Notes under the pieces: model-generated | The model's input: the letters and a program-made list of their open reading frames with translations, nothing else | Told to the model about the DNA's origin: nothing | The model's database searches: none | Program-made: the position numbers and the translations under genes | Shown: one piece after another, positions 6,775 through 15,114 of the stretch | How positions within the stretch are numbered: position 1 is the first letter of the stretch | Layout: every line of letters starts with the position of its first letter | DNA from: Bacteroidota bacterium | Lineage (GTDB): Bacteria > Bacteroidota > Bacteroidia > Chitinophagales > Chitinophagaceae | Assembly: GCA_023433265.1 (NCBI GenBank) | Contig: JAEZDR010000187.1 | Location: 1 to 20,188 of the forward strand | DNA: 20,188 nucleotides | Direction: 5' to 3'

Positions 6775-7416
6775 ATGCAAGCCGCTATCCCCAATACTAT
6801 CAACAATACACTTCCCGTCATGGAGGCTTTCTACACCCTCCAGGGCGAAGGCTTTCACCAGGGGCGCGCGGCCTACTTCATTCGCCTCGGCGGCTGCGAC
6901 GTAGGTTGCTATTGGTGCGATGTGAAGGATAGCTGGGATGCATCATTGCATCCGCAGTATACCATAGATCAACTCTTGAAAATGCTCAGTGAAGCTACAC
7001 CTTCAGGTGCTGCAAAACCCATTGTGGTAATCACAGGAGGCGAGCCCCTGTTGCATAATCTCGATCCACTCACTGCCGCCTTACAACAGTCCGGTTACGA
7101 AACAAACATAGAAACCAGCGGATCCTCCCCGCTTTCAGGTTCCTGGAACTGGATATGCCTATCCCCAAAGAAATTCAAACTTCCCCTACCCGAAGTATTA
7201 ATAATGGCCAACGAACTAAAGGTAGTTGTGGTAAACAAACACGACCTGCTGTGGGCAACCGGTTTTGCAAACCAGGTGGCAGGCCGTTGCCGCCTCTATC
7301 TTCAACCCGAGTGGGAGAAAAGAGAGGAAGTTTTGCCAATGATCATCGATTTTATTAAGGAGCATCCCCAGTGGCGGCTTAGCACACAGGTACACAAATA
7401 CATCAATGTACCCTAA
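6775..7416 (+). CDS. queE: 7-carboxy-7-deazaguanine synthase (QueE), radical SAM
   Basis: QueE rearranges 6-carboxytetrahydropterin to 7-carboxy-7-deazaguanine, using S-adenosylmethionine and an Fe-S cluster, in the path to preQ0 and queuosine tRNA modification. From ATG 6775 the protein has 213 aa, normal for Bacteroidota QueE. The substrate-binding MEAFYTLQGEGFH is at 16-28, and the radical-SAM cluster motif CDVGCYWC (CxxxCxxC) gives Cys41, Cys45 and Cys48. The glycine-rich TGGEP is at 87-91, and the C-terminus STQVHKYINVP is typical. The frame is open back to an ATG at 6712, but a promoter box at 6759-6766 lies inside that extension. ATG 6820 is a second possible start. No queC, queD or queF gene is in the window, and I found no preQ1 riboswitch-like leader. 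Confidence 0.95.
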   Translation: MQAAIPNTINNTLPVMEAFYTLQGEGFHQGRAAYFIRLGGCDVGCYWCDVKDSWDASLHPQYTIDQLLKMLSEATPSGAAKPIVVITGGEPLLHNLDPLTAALQQSGYETNIETSGSSPLSGSWNWICLSPKKFKLPLPEVLIMANELKVVVVNKHDLLWATGFANQVAGRCRLYLQPEWEKREEVLPMIIDFIKEHPQWRLSTQVHKYINVP

Positions 7417-7439
7417 AGATCTAACCTAAACCAGAGCTT

Positions 7440-9005
7440 TTATCTTGCTACGTTTACAGCACGTTTTTCCCTTATAACCGTAACTTTTATCTGGCCGGGA
7501 TAGGTCATTTCATTCTGTATCTTTTGGGCTATTTCAAAGCTCAGCTTATCGCTGTCGCTGTCAGTTACCTTATCACTTTCCACTATCACCCTTAGTTCTC
7601 TGCCGGCTTGTATGGCGTAAGCTTTTTCTACGCCCTGGTAGCCTTGTGCAAGGTTCTCAAGGTCTTTAATACGCTGGATGTATTGCTGCATGATCTCTCT
7701 CCTTGCACCCGGCCTTGCCCCGCTAATAGCGTCGCAGGCTTGTATGATAGGGGAAATTACATATTGCATCTCCATCTCGTCGTGGTGAGCGCCAATGGCA
7801 TTCACCACCGAAGGATGTTCGCCGTATTTTTCTGCAAGCTTAGCACCTAGCAGGGCATGGCTCAATTCTGTTTCTTCATCCGGCACCTTGCCTATGTCAT
7901 GCAGCAATCCCGCACGCTTGGCAAGCTTTGGATTCAAGCCAAGTTCCGCGGCCATAATACCGCAAATATTGGCAACTTCACGGCTGTGCATCAGCAGGTT
8001 CTGTCCGTACGAGCTTCTGAATCTCATTCTTCCCACCATCCGTACAAGCTCTTTATGCAAGCCATGTACACCCAACTCAATCACTGTGCGTTCGCCTATC
8101 TCCATTACCTGTTCCTCTATCTGGCGGCGGGTTTTCTCTACTACTTCCTCAATCCTCGCAGGATGTATTCTACCGTCCGATACAAGGCGTTGCAAGCTCA
8201 GGCGGGCAATTTCTCGTCTAAGCGGATCGAACGATGAAAGTACAATTGCCTCGGGGGTATCATCTACTATCAGGTCCACACCGGTGGCAGCCTCTATCGC
8301 ACGGATGTTTCTTCCCTCACGCCCAATAATCTGGCCTTTAATTTCGTCGCTTTCAAGGTTGAATACCGTAACCGTGTTTTCTATGGTCACTTCGGCAGCC
8401 GTACGTTGTATAGATTGGATAATAATCTTGCGGCTTTCCTTGTTAGCCTTTTGCTTAGCTTCTTCAATAATCTCCTGTTGCAGGGAGAGCGCCTGGCTTT
8501 GAGCCTCTTGCTTAAGAGATTCAACTAGCTGCTTCTTAGCTTCATCAGCCGTAAGGCCTGATATCTTTTCCAACCGGCGAATATGCTCTTCCTGGTGTTT
8601 CTCAAGCTCGTTACGCTTTTGCGACACTACTTCTATCTGCTTGTTGAGGTTGTCTTTGATTACTTCGTTTTCCTTAATCTGTTTGTCGAGGGACTGTTCT
8701 TTCTGATTAAGGGAGATCTCTTTTTGCTTAATCCTGTTTTCACCCTCGCTTATTTTTCTGTTCCGGTCCAGTACCTGCTTTTCGTGGTCGGCCTGCAGTT
8801 TTACAAATTTCTCTTTTACCTCAAGCTCTTTCTCTTTTTTTAAAGTGTCGGCTCTTATTTCTGCCTCTTTGATAATGCCTTGGGCTTTTTGTTCAGCCTC
8901 CGTAACTTTTTTGCTCGTGTCTTTGGCAAAAATGAATTTACCCGCTATTATCCCTGCAATTAGTGCGATTACACCAATTATAATTAATAGAACTGTTTGG
9001 TCCAT
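7440..9005 (-). CDS. rny: Ribonuclease Y
   Basis: RNase Y is a membrane-anchored endoribonuclease that begins turnover of many mRNAs. The 521 aa are full length. An N-terminal membrane helix spans about 4-26, followed by a long charged coiled coil (about 28-200, very rich in Lys, Glu and Gln). The KH RNA-binding domain is at about 205-270 with the GREGRNIRA loop at 228-236. The HD hydrolase domain is at about 335-430, with His340 and the metal-binding pair His369-Asp370 in LLHDIGKVPDE. The C-terminal domain runs to residue 521. It converges with queE, only 23 bp apart, with no clear terminator between them. RNase Y is usually linked with Firmicutes but is also widespread in Bacteroidota. Confidence 0.98.
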   Translation of the reverse strand: MDQTVLLIIIGVIALIAGIIAGKFIFAKDTSKKVTEAEQKAQGIIKEAEIRADTLKKEKELEVKEKFVKLQADHEKQVLDRNRKISEGENRIKQKEISLNQKEQSLDKQIKENEVIKDNLNKQIEVVSQKRNELEKHQEEHIRRLEKISGLTADEAKKQLVESLKQEAQSQALSLQQEIIEEAKQKANKESRKIIIQSIQRTAAEVTIENTVTVFNLESDEIKGQIIGREGRNIRAIEAATGVDLIVDDTPEAIVLSSFDPLRREIARLSLQRLVSDGRIHPARIEEVVEKTRRQIEEQVMEIGERTVIELGVHGLHKELVRMVGRMRFRSSYGQNLLMHSREVANICGIMAAELGLNPKLAKRAGLLHDIGKVPDEETELSHALLGAKLAEKYGEHPSVVNAIGAHHDEMEMQYVISPIIQACDAISGARPGARREIMQQYIQRIKDLENLAQGYQGVEKAYAIQAGRELRVIVESDKVTDSDSDKLSFEIAQKIQNEMTYPGQIKVTVIREKRAVNVAR

Positions 9006-9088
9006 GCTTTAGCAATTTTGATTGTTTCAATAACCGTATATCTCCTGAAAATCTCATCAACTCTAATGAAATTTATGAATGGTTGCAG

Positions 9089-9096
9089 CGAAGATA
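9089..9096 (-). promoter_or_regulatory. Possible -7 element of rny
   Basis: Minus-strand TATCTTCG differs from TAnnTTTG at one base and is followed by GCTGCAACC. It would give a leader of roughly 75 nt before the rny ATG. No well-spaced -33 box was found, so this is tentative. Confidence 0.35.
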
Positions 9097-9203
9097 AAAA
9101 AACAGAAGAACAAATAAGGCTACCTCCCTGCAATAGTTCACTGATTTTGAAACAGCTATGGCACCCGGGCGGGCAAAACCCAACTGTTAAGAGCAGCCTG
9201 TAG

Positions 9204-9218
9204 ATTCCTTAAAGGAAT
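9204..9218. promoter_or_regulatory. 15-bp palindrome upstream of the efflux operon
   Basis: ATTCCTT-A-AAGGAAT is a perfect 7+1+7 palindrome, 86 bp upstream of the predicted -7 box centre of the operon. It is shaped like a site for a dimeric repressor such as a TetR- or MarR-family protein, but no regulator gene is visible in the window. Confidence 0.4.
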
Positions 9219-9237
9219 AATAAGTTAAGTTGATTAT

Positions 9238-9260
9238 CTACAAAACAGTTCCTTTTGTAG
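9238..9260 (+). promoter_or_regulatory. Hairpin or operator-like inverted repeat near the efflux promoter
   Basis: CTACAAAA (9238-9245) and TTTTGTAG (9253-9260) are perfect 8-bp arms with a 7-bp spacer, ending about 30 bp before the -7 box. Since it lies upstream of the predicted transcript start, a protein-binding site in DNA is more likely than an RNA terminator. Alternatively it terminates an unseen transcript. The 9006-9329 spacer holds no gene I can support. Confidence 0.45.
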
Positions 9261-9289
9261 TACATGGAATTATCGCATTACAATCTGTT

Positions 9290-9297
9290 TATCTTTG
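9290..9297 (+). promoter_or_regulatory. -7 promoter element of the RND efflux operon
   Basis: TATCTTTG is an exact match to TAnnTTTG. Transcription would start near 9304, leaving a leader of about 26 nt with a purine-rich GAAAGAAG. A canonical TTTG at the -33 position is not present at the right spacing, which would fit a promoter that needs an activator. Confidence 0.6.
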
Positions 9298-9329
9298 ATA
9301 TCTTTTGAAAGAAGTAACACTTTGAGTGG

Positions 9330-10424
9330 ATGAATATCAAATCGTTAATCGCTATACCGGCAAGCGTCTTATTACTGTGCTCTTGCGGAAGCAAGCAAGA
9401 AGAGAAGAAAGAGGGAGGAGGCAAAGGTGCAGGAGGCAGAGCTGGAGGGCCCGTTAGAGTGGATGTTATTGTAGCAGCGCCTTCGCCGGTTTCTACTATA
9501 ACAGAAGCAAGCGGAACCGTAATTGCTTCAGAATCTGTCGAGCTGAGGCCTGAAATCAGCGGTAGGCTTACCTACCTGAATATTCCTGAAGGCAAAAGGG
9601 TAACTAAAGGCACAGTACTCGCGAGGGTAAATGATGCAGACATCAGGGCAAACATTGCAAAGAACAAGGCCCAGTTGCAACTAGCTGAAAAGACAGCAGA
9701 GCGATATCGTAAACTTTACGAAATAGGTGGCCTTAACCAAAGCGAATACGATGTGGCCGTAAACCAAATAGCAACTTTGCAGGCTGATATAAATTTCCAG
9801 TATGCCCAGCTTTCCCGTACTGTAGTGCAAGCTCCTTTTACAGGCGTTGTAGGATTGAGGCAGGTAAGTCCCGGTGCCTACGTAAGCCCGCAAAACGTTC
9901 TCGCCACACTACAAAAGCTGGATGAGGTGAAGATTGACTTCACCCTTCCGCAGGAATATGGCGACCACCTGAAAGTAGGCAACATTGTTACTGTTTCGCT
10001 TGCCAACGATGAAAAAAGGTACCGTGCAAGGGTAATTGCAGTAGAGCCGCAAATAGAGCAGAATACCCGTAACCTGAAAGTTAGGACTGTATTAGAAAAC
10101 GGAAATGCAAGTCCCGGGGCTTTTGCCAAGGTATATGTGCAGCAAGGTGAAGATAAAAACAGCATCATGGTACCTACCAATGCCATCATACCCGAAGCAA
10201 AAGACAAAAAGCTCGTGCTTGTTAAGAACGGCAAAGCTGTGATGACTTCCGTAGTAACAGGAATTAGGAAAGAACAAATGGTAGCCATTGAAACTGGTGT
10301 CAACCAGGGCGATACAATCGTCGTGAGTGGTGTATTGTTTGCAAGGCCCAATACGCCCGTTAAGATTGGGAAAGTGCTGACCTACGATGACTTGAACGAA
10401 AACAAACAAAGACAGGGACAATAG
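9330..10424 (+). CDS. RND efflux periplasmic adaptor (membrane fusion) lipoprotein
   Basis: This adaptor joins the inner-membrane RND pump to the outer-membrane channel (AcrA/MexA type). Of its 364 aa, the first 19 are a lipoprotein signal with Ser-Cys19 as lipobox, so the protein is probably held in the inner membrane by lipid. A Gly/Lys-rich linker follows (24-41). The lipoyl/barrel-sandwich halves are at about 66-105 (VELRPEISGRLTYL) and 165-200 (VQAPFTGVVGLRQVSPGAYV), separated by a helical hairpin (106-162) which docks to the channel. The beta-barrel is at about 200-275 and the membrane-proximal domain beyond. Its TAG stop touches the ATG of the pump gene with no gap, indicating translational coupling. 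Drug substrates cannot be inferred. Confidence 0.96.
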   Translation: MNIKSLIAIPASVLLLCSCGSKQEEKKEGGGKGAGGRAGGPVRVDVIVAAPSPVSTITEASGTVIASESVELRPEISGRLTYLNIPEGKRVTKGTVLARVNDADIRANIAKNKAQLQLAEKTAERYRKLYEIGGLNQSEYDVAVNQIATLQADINFQYAQLSRTVVQAPFTGVVGLRQVSPGAYVSPQNVLATLQKLDEVKIDFTLPQEYGDHLKVGNIVTVSLANDEKRYRARVIAVEPQIEQNTRNLKVRTVLENGNASPGAFAKVYVQQGEDKNSIMVPTNAIIPEAKDKKLVLVKNGKAVMTSVVTGIRKEQMVAIETGVNQGDTIVVSGVLFARPNTPVKIGKVLTYDDLNENKQRQGQ

Positions 10425-13400
10425 ATGAATATATCCGAGCTATCGTTAAAACGGCCCGTTCTTGCTACTGTGATGAATCTTGCCATCGTGCTGTTTGGTG
10501 TGGTAGGCTATACGTTCCTGGCTGTTAGGGAATACCCGGCTATCGACCCACCGGTCGTAAACGTAAGGACTTCTTATACGGGTGCTAACTCAGACATCAT
10601 TGAAAGCCAGGTAACGGAACCACTGGAAAAGCAGATCAACGGCATTCCGGGTATCAGGGATATTACGTCTTCTAGTAGCGTTGGCAGCAGTAATATACGT
10701 GTGGAATTCAACCTGGATGTAGACCTTGAAGCAGCGGCCAACGATGTGAGGGACAAGGTTGGTCAGGCTATCCGCAACCTGCCGCAGGATATAGATGCAC
10801 CCCCGGTCGTAAGCAAGGCTGATGCTAACAGCGACTTTATATTATTGCTTGCTATTCAAAGCCGTAGCAAAGGTTTGCTTGAGCTTAGCGATTACGCAGA
10901 AAACGTACTGCAGGAACGCCTGCAAACCATTAACGAGGTAAGCGCTGTAAACATTTTCGGGCAGAAGCGGTACGCCATGCGTATATGGTTGCAACCCGAT
11001 AAAATGAATGCTTACAACGCCAGTTTCTCCGATATACAAAATACGCTCAACCGCGAGAACGTAGAAATCCCTGCGGGTAAGATATCCGGCGATAACACAG
11101 AACTGATCATCCGAACCTTGGGTAAATTAACAACAGAACAGGAATTCAACGACCTTATCATAAAGGAAGACGCAACCGGCATTGTAAGGCTAAGTGATGT
11201 AGCCAAAGTAGAGCTCGGTCCCGAAAACGAAGAGTTTACCTGGAAATTTAACGGGGTACACGGTGTTGGGTTGGCTATCATCCCGCAGCCCGGCGCCAAT
11301 TATATCAATATTGCTGATGAGTTTTATAAACGCCTTGAACAAATAAAGAAAAGCGGCACAGCAGATATCGAATACAACGTTCTGATTGATAACACGGAGA
11401 ACGTCAGGCGGTCCATACATGAGGTGCAGGAAACCCTTGCTATCTCTTTTAGCCTCGTCGTATTGGTTATTTTCCTCTTCTTCCGCAACTGGCTGGTAGC
11501 CTTACGCCCACTGGTGGATATTCCCATCTCGCTTATAGCAACCTTCTTTATCATGTACGCCATGGGCTTTTCCGTCAACGTACTCACCCTGTTAGGTATC
11601 GTGCTGGCAACGGGTCTTGTGGTGGACGATGGAATTGTTGTTACGGAAAATATATTCAGGAAACTTGAACATGGCTTGCCTATACGCAAAGCAGCACTGG
11701 AAGGCAGTAAAGAAATATTCTTTGCGGTTATTTCTACCTCTGTAACGCTTGCAGTGGTGTTTCTACCGGTAATATTCCTTGAAGGATTTGTAGGACGTTT
11801 GTTTAGGGAGTTCGGCGTTGTAGTAGGGGCTTCAGTGCTGGTTTCTGCATTTGTATCCCTCACTATCACTCCTGTATTAAACGTATTGCTAAACAGGAAA
11901 AACATGCATGAAGGATGGTTTTATCGCAAAACCGAACCTTTTTTTATCGGCATGGAAAGTGGTTACAAACAGCTGCTCAAGGGGTTTATGCGGGTGCGCT
12001 GGGCTGCTTGGGTCATCATTGGAGTCTGTGGTGTAATGATCTGGTACTTCCTGGGAAACATACAAAGCGAGATTGCACCGATGGAAGATAAAAGTAACAT
12101 CCGCTTTCAAATGACCGGCGCAGAGGGTACAAGCTACGATTACATGCAGGACGTGAGCGATAGGGTTACTAATTTTCTTTATGATTCAGTACCTGAAAGA
12201 ACCTTTGTATTTAACGCTACTCCGGGTTTCGGGGGCAGCGGTACAAACTCTTCCACTGCAAGGATTGGTTTAACAGAACCTAACGAACGAAACAGGACGC
12301 AGGATGAAATAGCCATCGACCTCAACAAGAAATTTGCTCGCTTTCCGGAAGCGAGAATATTTGGTGTACAGGAACAAACCATCTCGGTAGGACTTGGCTC
12401 CCGCGGTGCATTGCCTGTACAATACATTTTGCAGAACCAGGACTTTGAGAAGATCAAGGAGGTAATTCCAAAGTTTCTTGAAGAAGCAAGGAAACACCCT
12501 ACGTTTCAGAACGTAGATGTAAACCTCAAGTTCAACAAGCCTGAGGTACAGCTTACTATCGACCGCCTGAGGGCAAAAGATCTTGGTTTGTCTACCACTG
12601 ATGTCGCTGCGGTTGTACAGAGCGCATTCAGTGGTCGTCGGCTTGCATATTTTACAATGGGTGGTAAGCAGTACCAGGTAATAGCTCAGGTGGAAAGAAA
12701 AGATAGGAACAGCCCGGCAGATATAGAACACTTATACGTTGTCAACGGCCGTGGCGATCGTATACCGCTTAGCGCTGTGGTTAAACTGGAGGAAAGTAGC
12801 AACCCGCCTACGCTGTACCATCATAACCGTTTTAGATCGGCTACCTTATCCGCCTCTCTTGCTGAAGGTAAAACCATCGGCGATGGAGTGGAAGCCATGC
12901 GGGCTATTGGTGCAAAGCTGCTTGACGAAAGTTTCCAGACTTCGCTCGGCGGCCCTTCAAGAGACTATGCAGAAAGCTCGTCCAACACTGCTTTCGCATT
13001 TGGTTTGGCCCTCATTCTTGTGTACCTCATTCTTGCAGCGCAGTTCGAGAGTTTTCGCGATCCTCTCATTATAATGTTTACGGTACCGCTGGCCCTATCT
13101 GGTGCCTTCTTAAGTTTATGGGTATTTGACCACACCCTTAATATCTTTTCGCAGATCGGAATGATTATGTTGATAGGGTTGGTAACCAAGAATGGTATCC
13201 TGATAGTGGAGTTCGCGAACCAGAAACGCAAAGGAGGTTATGATAAAATGACAGCCGTTGTAGATGCCGCCACATTGCGTTTGAGGCCTATCCTTATGAC
13301 AAGCTTAGCTACTGCTTTAGGGGCCTTGCCTATTGCACTAAGCATTGGTGCGGCAGCCACAAGTAGAATTCCACTGGGCATAGTGGTGGTAGGCGGTATT

Positions 13401-13496
13401 ATCTTTAGCCTGGTACTTACCTTGTTTGTAATTCCTGCTGTATATACATTCATTTCAGGTAAACATAAAACAGAGAAAACAGAAATAACAGAATAG
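10425..13496 (+). CDS. RND multidrug efflux permease, HAE1/AcrB family
   Basis: This is the proton-driven inner-membrane pump of the tripartite system. Its 1023 aa are standard for AcrB/MexB-like proteins. The first membrane helix is at 12-32, the periplasmic porter domain at about 35-335 and helices 2-6 at about 336-488. Helix 7 at 526-544 starts the second repeat. The proton-relay pair Asp401-Asp402 lies in GLVVDDGIVVTENIF, and the partner Lys922 in GLVTKNGILIVEFANQ, equivalent to AcrB Asp407/Asp408 and Lys940. The presence of both shows a working relay rather than a SecDF or sterol relative. Hydrophobic drug export is the usual role for HAE1 pumps, and the heavy-metal (CusA) type is unlikely because the Met clusters are lacking. 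The gene is joined to its neighbours by 0 and 5 bp. Confidence 0.97.
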   Translation: MNISELSLKRPVLATVMNLAIVLFGVVGYTFLAVREYPAIDPPVVNVRTSYTGANSDIIESQVTEPLEKQINGIPGIRDITSSSSVGSSNIRVEFNLDVDLEAAANDVRDKVGQAIRNLPQDIDAPPVVSKADANSDFILLLAIQSRSKGLLELSDYAENVLQERLQTINEVSAVNIFGQKRYAMRIWLQPDKMNAYNASFSDIQNTLNRENVEIPAGKISGDNTELIIRTLGKLTTEQEFNDLIIKEDATGIVRLSDVAKVELGPENEEFTWKFNGVHGVGLAIIPQPGANYINIADEFYKRLEQIKKSGTADIEYNVLIDNTENVRRSIHEVQETLAISFSLVVLVIFLFFRNWLVALRPLVDIPISLIATFFIMYAMGFSVNVLTLLGIVLATGLVVDDGIVVTENIFRKLEHGLPIRKAALEGSKEIFFAVISTSVTLAVVFLPVIFLEGFVGRLFREFGVVVGASVLVSAFVSLTITPVLNVLLNRKNMHEGWFYRKTEPFFIGMESGYKQLLKGFMRVRWAAWVIIGVCGVMIWYFLGNIQSEIAPMEDKSNIRFQMTGAEGTSYDYMQDVSDRVTNFLYDSVPERTFVFNATPGFGGSGTNSSTARIGLTEPNERNRTQDEIAIDLNKKFARFPEARIFGVQEQTISVGLGSRGALPVQYILQNQDFEKIKEVIPKFLEEARKHPTFQNVDVNLKFNKPEVQLTIDRLRAKDLGLSTTDVAAVVQSAFSGRRLAYFTMGGKQYQVIAQVERKDRNSPADIEHLYVVNGRGDRIPLSAVVKLEESSNPPTLYHHNRFRSATLSASLAEGKTIGDGVEAMRAIGAKLLDESFQTSLGGPSRDYAESSSNTAFAFGLALILVYLILAAQFESFRDPLIIMFTVPLALSGAFLSLWVFDHTLNIFSQIGMIMLIGLVTKNGILIVEFANQKRKGGYDKMTAVVDAATLRLRPILMTSLATALGALPIALSIGAAATSRIPLGIVVVGGIIFSLVLTLFVIPAVYTFISGKHKTEKTEITE

Positions 13497-13501
13497 GAGC
13501 G

Positions 13502-14800
13502 ATGAAGAAGATAAGCGTTTTTCTTGTGATGGTAATAGCTCCTGCAATGGTTTGGGCCCAACAAAGGCTCAAGCTGGAAGAGGCTATCAATATTGCGCTG
13601 CAGCGAAACCTGAATATCCAGATTTCAAAAAATAACCTGCATGCTGCTGATATTGGCAACCATATCGGTATGGCTGGGGGCTTACCTACTGTTTCTGCTG
13701 AGTTGAACGCTACTGAACAATATACTTCCATCAATCAAACGCGCATCACGGGCGAAACGACTAAGGTGAACTTTGCCCGCGGCAATAATATCAATACGCA
13801 ACTTATAGCCAGCCAGGTGTTATACAATGGTATGCGCGTTCACGCTACAAAAAACAGGTTGGAGGAGTTGGAAAAGATGAGCGGGCAGGAGTTGAACAGC
13901 ATGATACAAAACACCATAGCGGAAGTGATGGTGCAGTACTACGACATTGTTCGGCAACAAAGCTATACTGCTACAATAGATAGCGCTATAAGAGCCGCCA
14001 GGCAGAGGCTTGACATCATTAAGGCAAGGCAGTCAGTAGGTCTCGCAAATAATGTAGACCTCTTTCAAACTGAGATAGATGTCAATACGCTCATGCAGCA
14101 GTACCAGCAACAGGAACTGATGGTGCAGCAATCAAAAGCCGATTTTTTACGCCTGCTTGCTTTACGCCCCGATTCTTCTGTTTTGGTAGTGGATACGATT
14201 GTAGTTGACAGGAATGTACAGCTACAGCAGGTTGAGGCTGATATGTTGCGTAACCCTAACATTCTTGCGGCAGAACACCAGGTGCGTGTAATGGAATTTA
14301 TTGAACGTGAAACAGCAGCGCAAAGATATCCTTCACTAAGAGGCCAGGTTGGTCTTAATTACAACAGGAGCCAGGCTCCTGCTGGTTTCGCTACGCTCAA
14401 TCAATCCTACGGTCCCACGATAGGGCTAGGATTGTCTATCCCAATCTTCAATGGCGGAATATTTAAGCGACAGCAGAGAATTGCAGAGATTGATACGCGA
14501 AATGCACGGTTGCAGCGGGAAAACATCGTACAAGATATGCAAAACAACCTGGCAAAAGCCTACTTCGCATATCAAAACAACCTGAAACAACTGGAAACCG
14601 AGCAGCGGAATTATCAGTTAGCTGCCAGCCTGCTGAACCTCATACAGCAAAGGTTCGAGTTAGGTTATGCCACCATCATAGAAGTAAAGGACGCACAGGC
14701 CAGCTTTGTAAATGCAGGCTACCGCGTAGTGAACCTCAGCTTTGCCGCCAAGGTGGCCGAGGTCGAACTAAAGAGAGTGGGCAACCAGGTAAAGTTTTAA
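13502..14800 (+). CDS. Outer-membrane efflux channel, TolC/OprM family
   Basis: This is the trimeric outer-membrane duct completing the RND pump. Its 432 aa include a Sec signal peptide (MKKISVFLVMVIAPAMVWAQ, cleavage after about residue 19). Two repeated helical halves follow, of the kind found in TolC: LKLEEAINIALQRNLNIQ at about 23-40 and the matching second half from about 250. The last 60 residues hold the characteristic long helix ending GYATIIEVKDAQASFVNA. No lipobox cysteine is present, so unlike OprM it is not acylated. An AGGAG sequence overlapping the pump stop codon lies at good distance before the ATG, one of the few Shine-Dalgarno-like sites in the window. Confidence 0.95.
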   Translation: MKKISVFLVMVIAPAMVWAQQRLKLEEAINIALQRNLNIQISKNNLHAADIGNHIGMAGGLPTVSAELNATEQYTSINQTRITGETTKVNFARGNNINTQLIASQVLYNGMRVHATKNRLEELEKMSGQELNSMIQNTIAEVMVQYYDIVRQQSYTATIDSAIRAARQRLDIIKARQSVGLANNVDLFQTEIDVNTLMQQYQQQELMVQQSKADFLRLLALRPDSSVLVVDTIVVDRNVQLQQVEADMLRNPNILAAEHQVRVMEFIERETAAQRYPSLRGQVGLNYNRSQAPAGFATLNQSYGPTIGLGLSIPIFNGGIFKRQQRIAEIDTRNARLQRENIVQDMQNNLAKAYFAYQNNLKQLETEQRNYQLAASLLNLIQQRFELGYATIIEVKDAQASFVNAGYRVVNLSFAAKVAEVELKRVGNQVKF

Positions 14801-14879
14801 CAGCTAAACGAGGCGGTGACGATCCAAGGCTATCGGTTGTTTAGCCAGCAAATGATACGTAGGGAAACTTTACATCTTT

Positions 14880-14894
14880 CCGGCGGGTTGCCGG
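14880..14894 (+). terminator. Weak hairpin after the efflux operon
   Basis: CCGGC-GGGTT-GCCGG forms a 5-bp GC-rich stem 79 nt after the channel stop, followed by GCATTTT. It may end the operon, but the T-run is short. The rest of 14801-15059 contains no gene I can support: short frames there have no protein-like features or start context. Confidence 0.4.
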
Positions 14895-15059
14895 GCATTT
14901 TCCAGCAAACCAATACAATTATCCTTTGCCGTGCTGTAAAGCTTGCCTGGGAACAAGGAGCAAACTGTAAACTAAAACCAGGAATACTCCCCAATGTGTA
15001 AAGTTTTTCTAGGACAAGACTTTTCTCAAAGCTGCACATCAGCTTACGCTCCCTCCCCC

Positions 15060-15090
15060 AAAAAAACGGCCTGCCATTTCTGACAAGCCG
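15060..15090 (-). terminator. Intrinsic terminator of the beta-helix protein gene
   Basis: On the minus strand, CGGCTTGTCA-GAAA-TGGCAGGCCG forms a 10-bp stem with two G-U wobbles and a GNRA tetraloop. Seven Ts follow directly (15066-15060). It lies 25 nt after the stop codon. This is the clearest protein-gene terminator in the window. Confidence 0.9.
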
Positions 15091-15114
15091 CCTCTTACTT
15101 TTCTCTCCGATATC

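Noticed and set aside
6640..6775. preQ1 riboswitch before queE
   Set aside because: No aptamer-like stem with A-rich tail could be drawn, and the promoter predicted at 6759 would leave no leader to hold one.
7795..8502. 235-residue plus-strand frame inside rny
   Set aside because: It is the complement of a certain RNase Y gene; the Ser/Arg-rich translation is typical of antisense frames.
14816..15039. Short frames on both strands after the efflux operon
   Set aside because: They overlap each other and a terminator-like hairpin, and have no recognisable residues or start context.
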